Shown in pieces: positions 5,266-5,308 of a stretch of 5,308 nt of DNA. This DNA comes from COE1 sp965114465 (lineage in GTDB: Bacteria; Bacillota; Clostridia; Lachnospirales; Lachnospiraceae): the NCBI GenBank assembly GCA_965114465.1, contig CBCOYO010000175.1, forward strand, positions 1-5,308. Direction: 5' to 3'. Below the pieces are notes generated by a model. It did no database searches. It was not told the origin of the DNA and saw nothing but the letters and a program-made list of their open reading frames with translations. The position numbers and the translations under genes are program-made. Position 1 is the first letter of the stretch. Each line of letters begins with the position of its first letter.

Positions 5266-5308
5266 TTAGCTGCTTATTTCCTCTGCACAGGTCTGCGCAA
5301 TCGAGTAG
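5266..5308 (-). CDS. possible C-terminal end of a convergent gene, cut by the window edge
   Basis: On the minus strand, entering from the right edge, one frame reads YSIAQTCAEEISS and stops with TAA at 5268-5266. The composition is protein-like. A second frame continues from there as AAKAGYEPRGE and stops at TAG (5240-5238), so a single-base insertion near 5274-5278 could have split a longer C-terminus. The family is not recognisable from so few codons. The hairpin at 5214-5235 downstream of either stop gives mild support. Confidence 0.22.
   Translation of the reverse strand, partial: YSIAQTCAEEISS

Noticed and set aside
5249..5267. GCGG/CCGC hairpin followed by TTT as an asnB terminator
   Set aside because: A 4-bp stem with an 8-base loop and only three T residues is too weak to call.

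Overview
The window carries a spore-dipicolinate operon and therefore suggests an endospore-forming Firmicute. The moderate GC content and the style of the DpaA, DpaB and AsnB proteins point to Clostridia (Lachnospiraceae, Ruminococcaceae or relatives) rather than Bacillus; this lineage call is inference. Cluster I Clostridium species typically lack dpaAB and use an Etf-based route, so they are less likely.

Layout. On the minus strand, positions 1406 to 40 hold a two-gene unit. A 105-residue membrane protein (1406-1089) is followed 17 nt later by a 343-residue soluble protein (1071-40). The larger protein has no recognised overall family but carries an IGGCDGPTSIF segment like the signature of Na+-pumping decarboxylase beta subunits. 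A divergent intergenic region (1407-1835) separates this pair from a plus-strand operon: dpaA (1836-2699), dpaB (2732-3346) and a glutamine-dependent asparagine synthetase (3352-5205). The last about 100 bases hold a hairpin that may end a convergent minus-strand gene running in from the right; only a few codons of it would be visible.

How it works together. DpaA and DpaB form dipicolinate synthase, which oxidises the lysine/DAP-pathway intermediate (dihydrodipicolinate or its hydrated precursor) to dipicolinic acid in the mother cell for loading into the forespore. A close match to a sigma-K promoter (AC, 17 nt, CATATTCTA) lies just before dpaA, fitting late mother-cell expression. In Bacillus subtilis the equivalent operon continues with asd and dapG. 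Here an asparagine synthetase starts 5 nt after dpaB and is very probably co-transcribed. Aspartate is the precursor of dipicolinate and the substrate of AsnB, so the pairing is metabolically pointed.

The most unusual features are the AsnB placement in the dipicolinate operon, a hairpin that appears to bridge an over-long Shine-Dalgarno-to-start distance at dpaA, four copies of a 14-bp operator-like word in the divergent region, interlocking complementary arms at 1619-1651, and the decarboxylase-like motif in the unknown soluble protein. I see no tRNA, rRNA, CRISPR array or insertion sequence.
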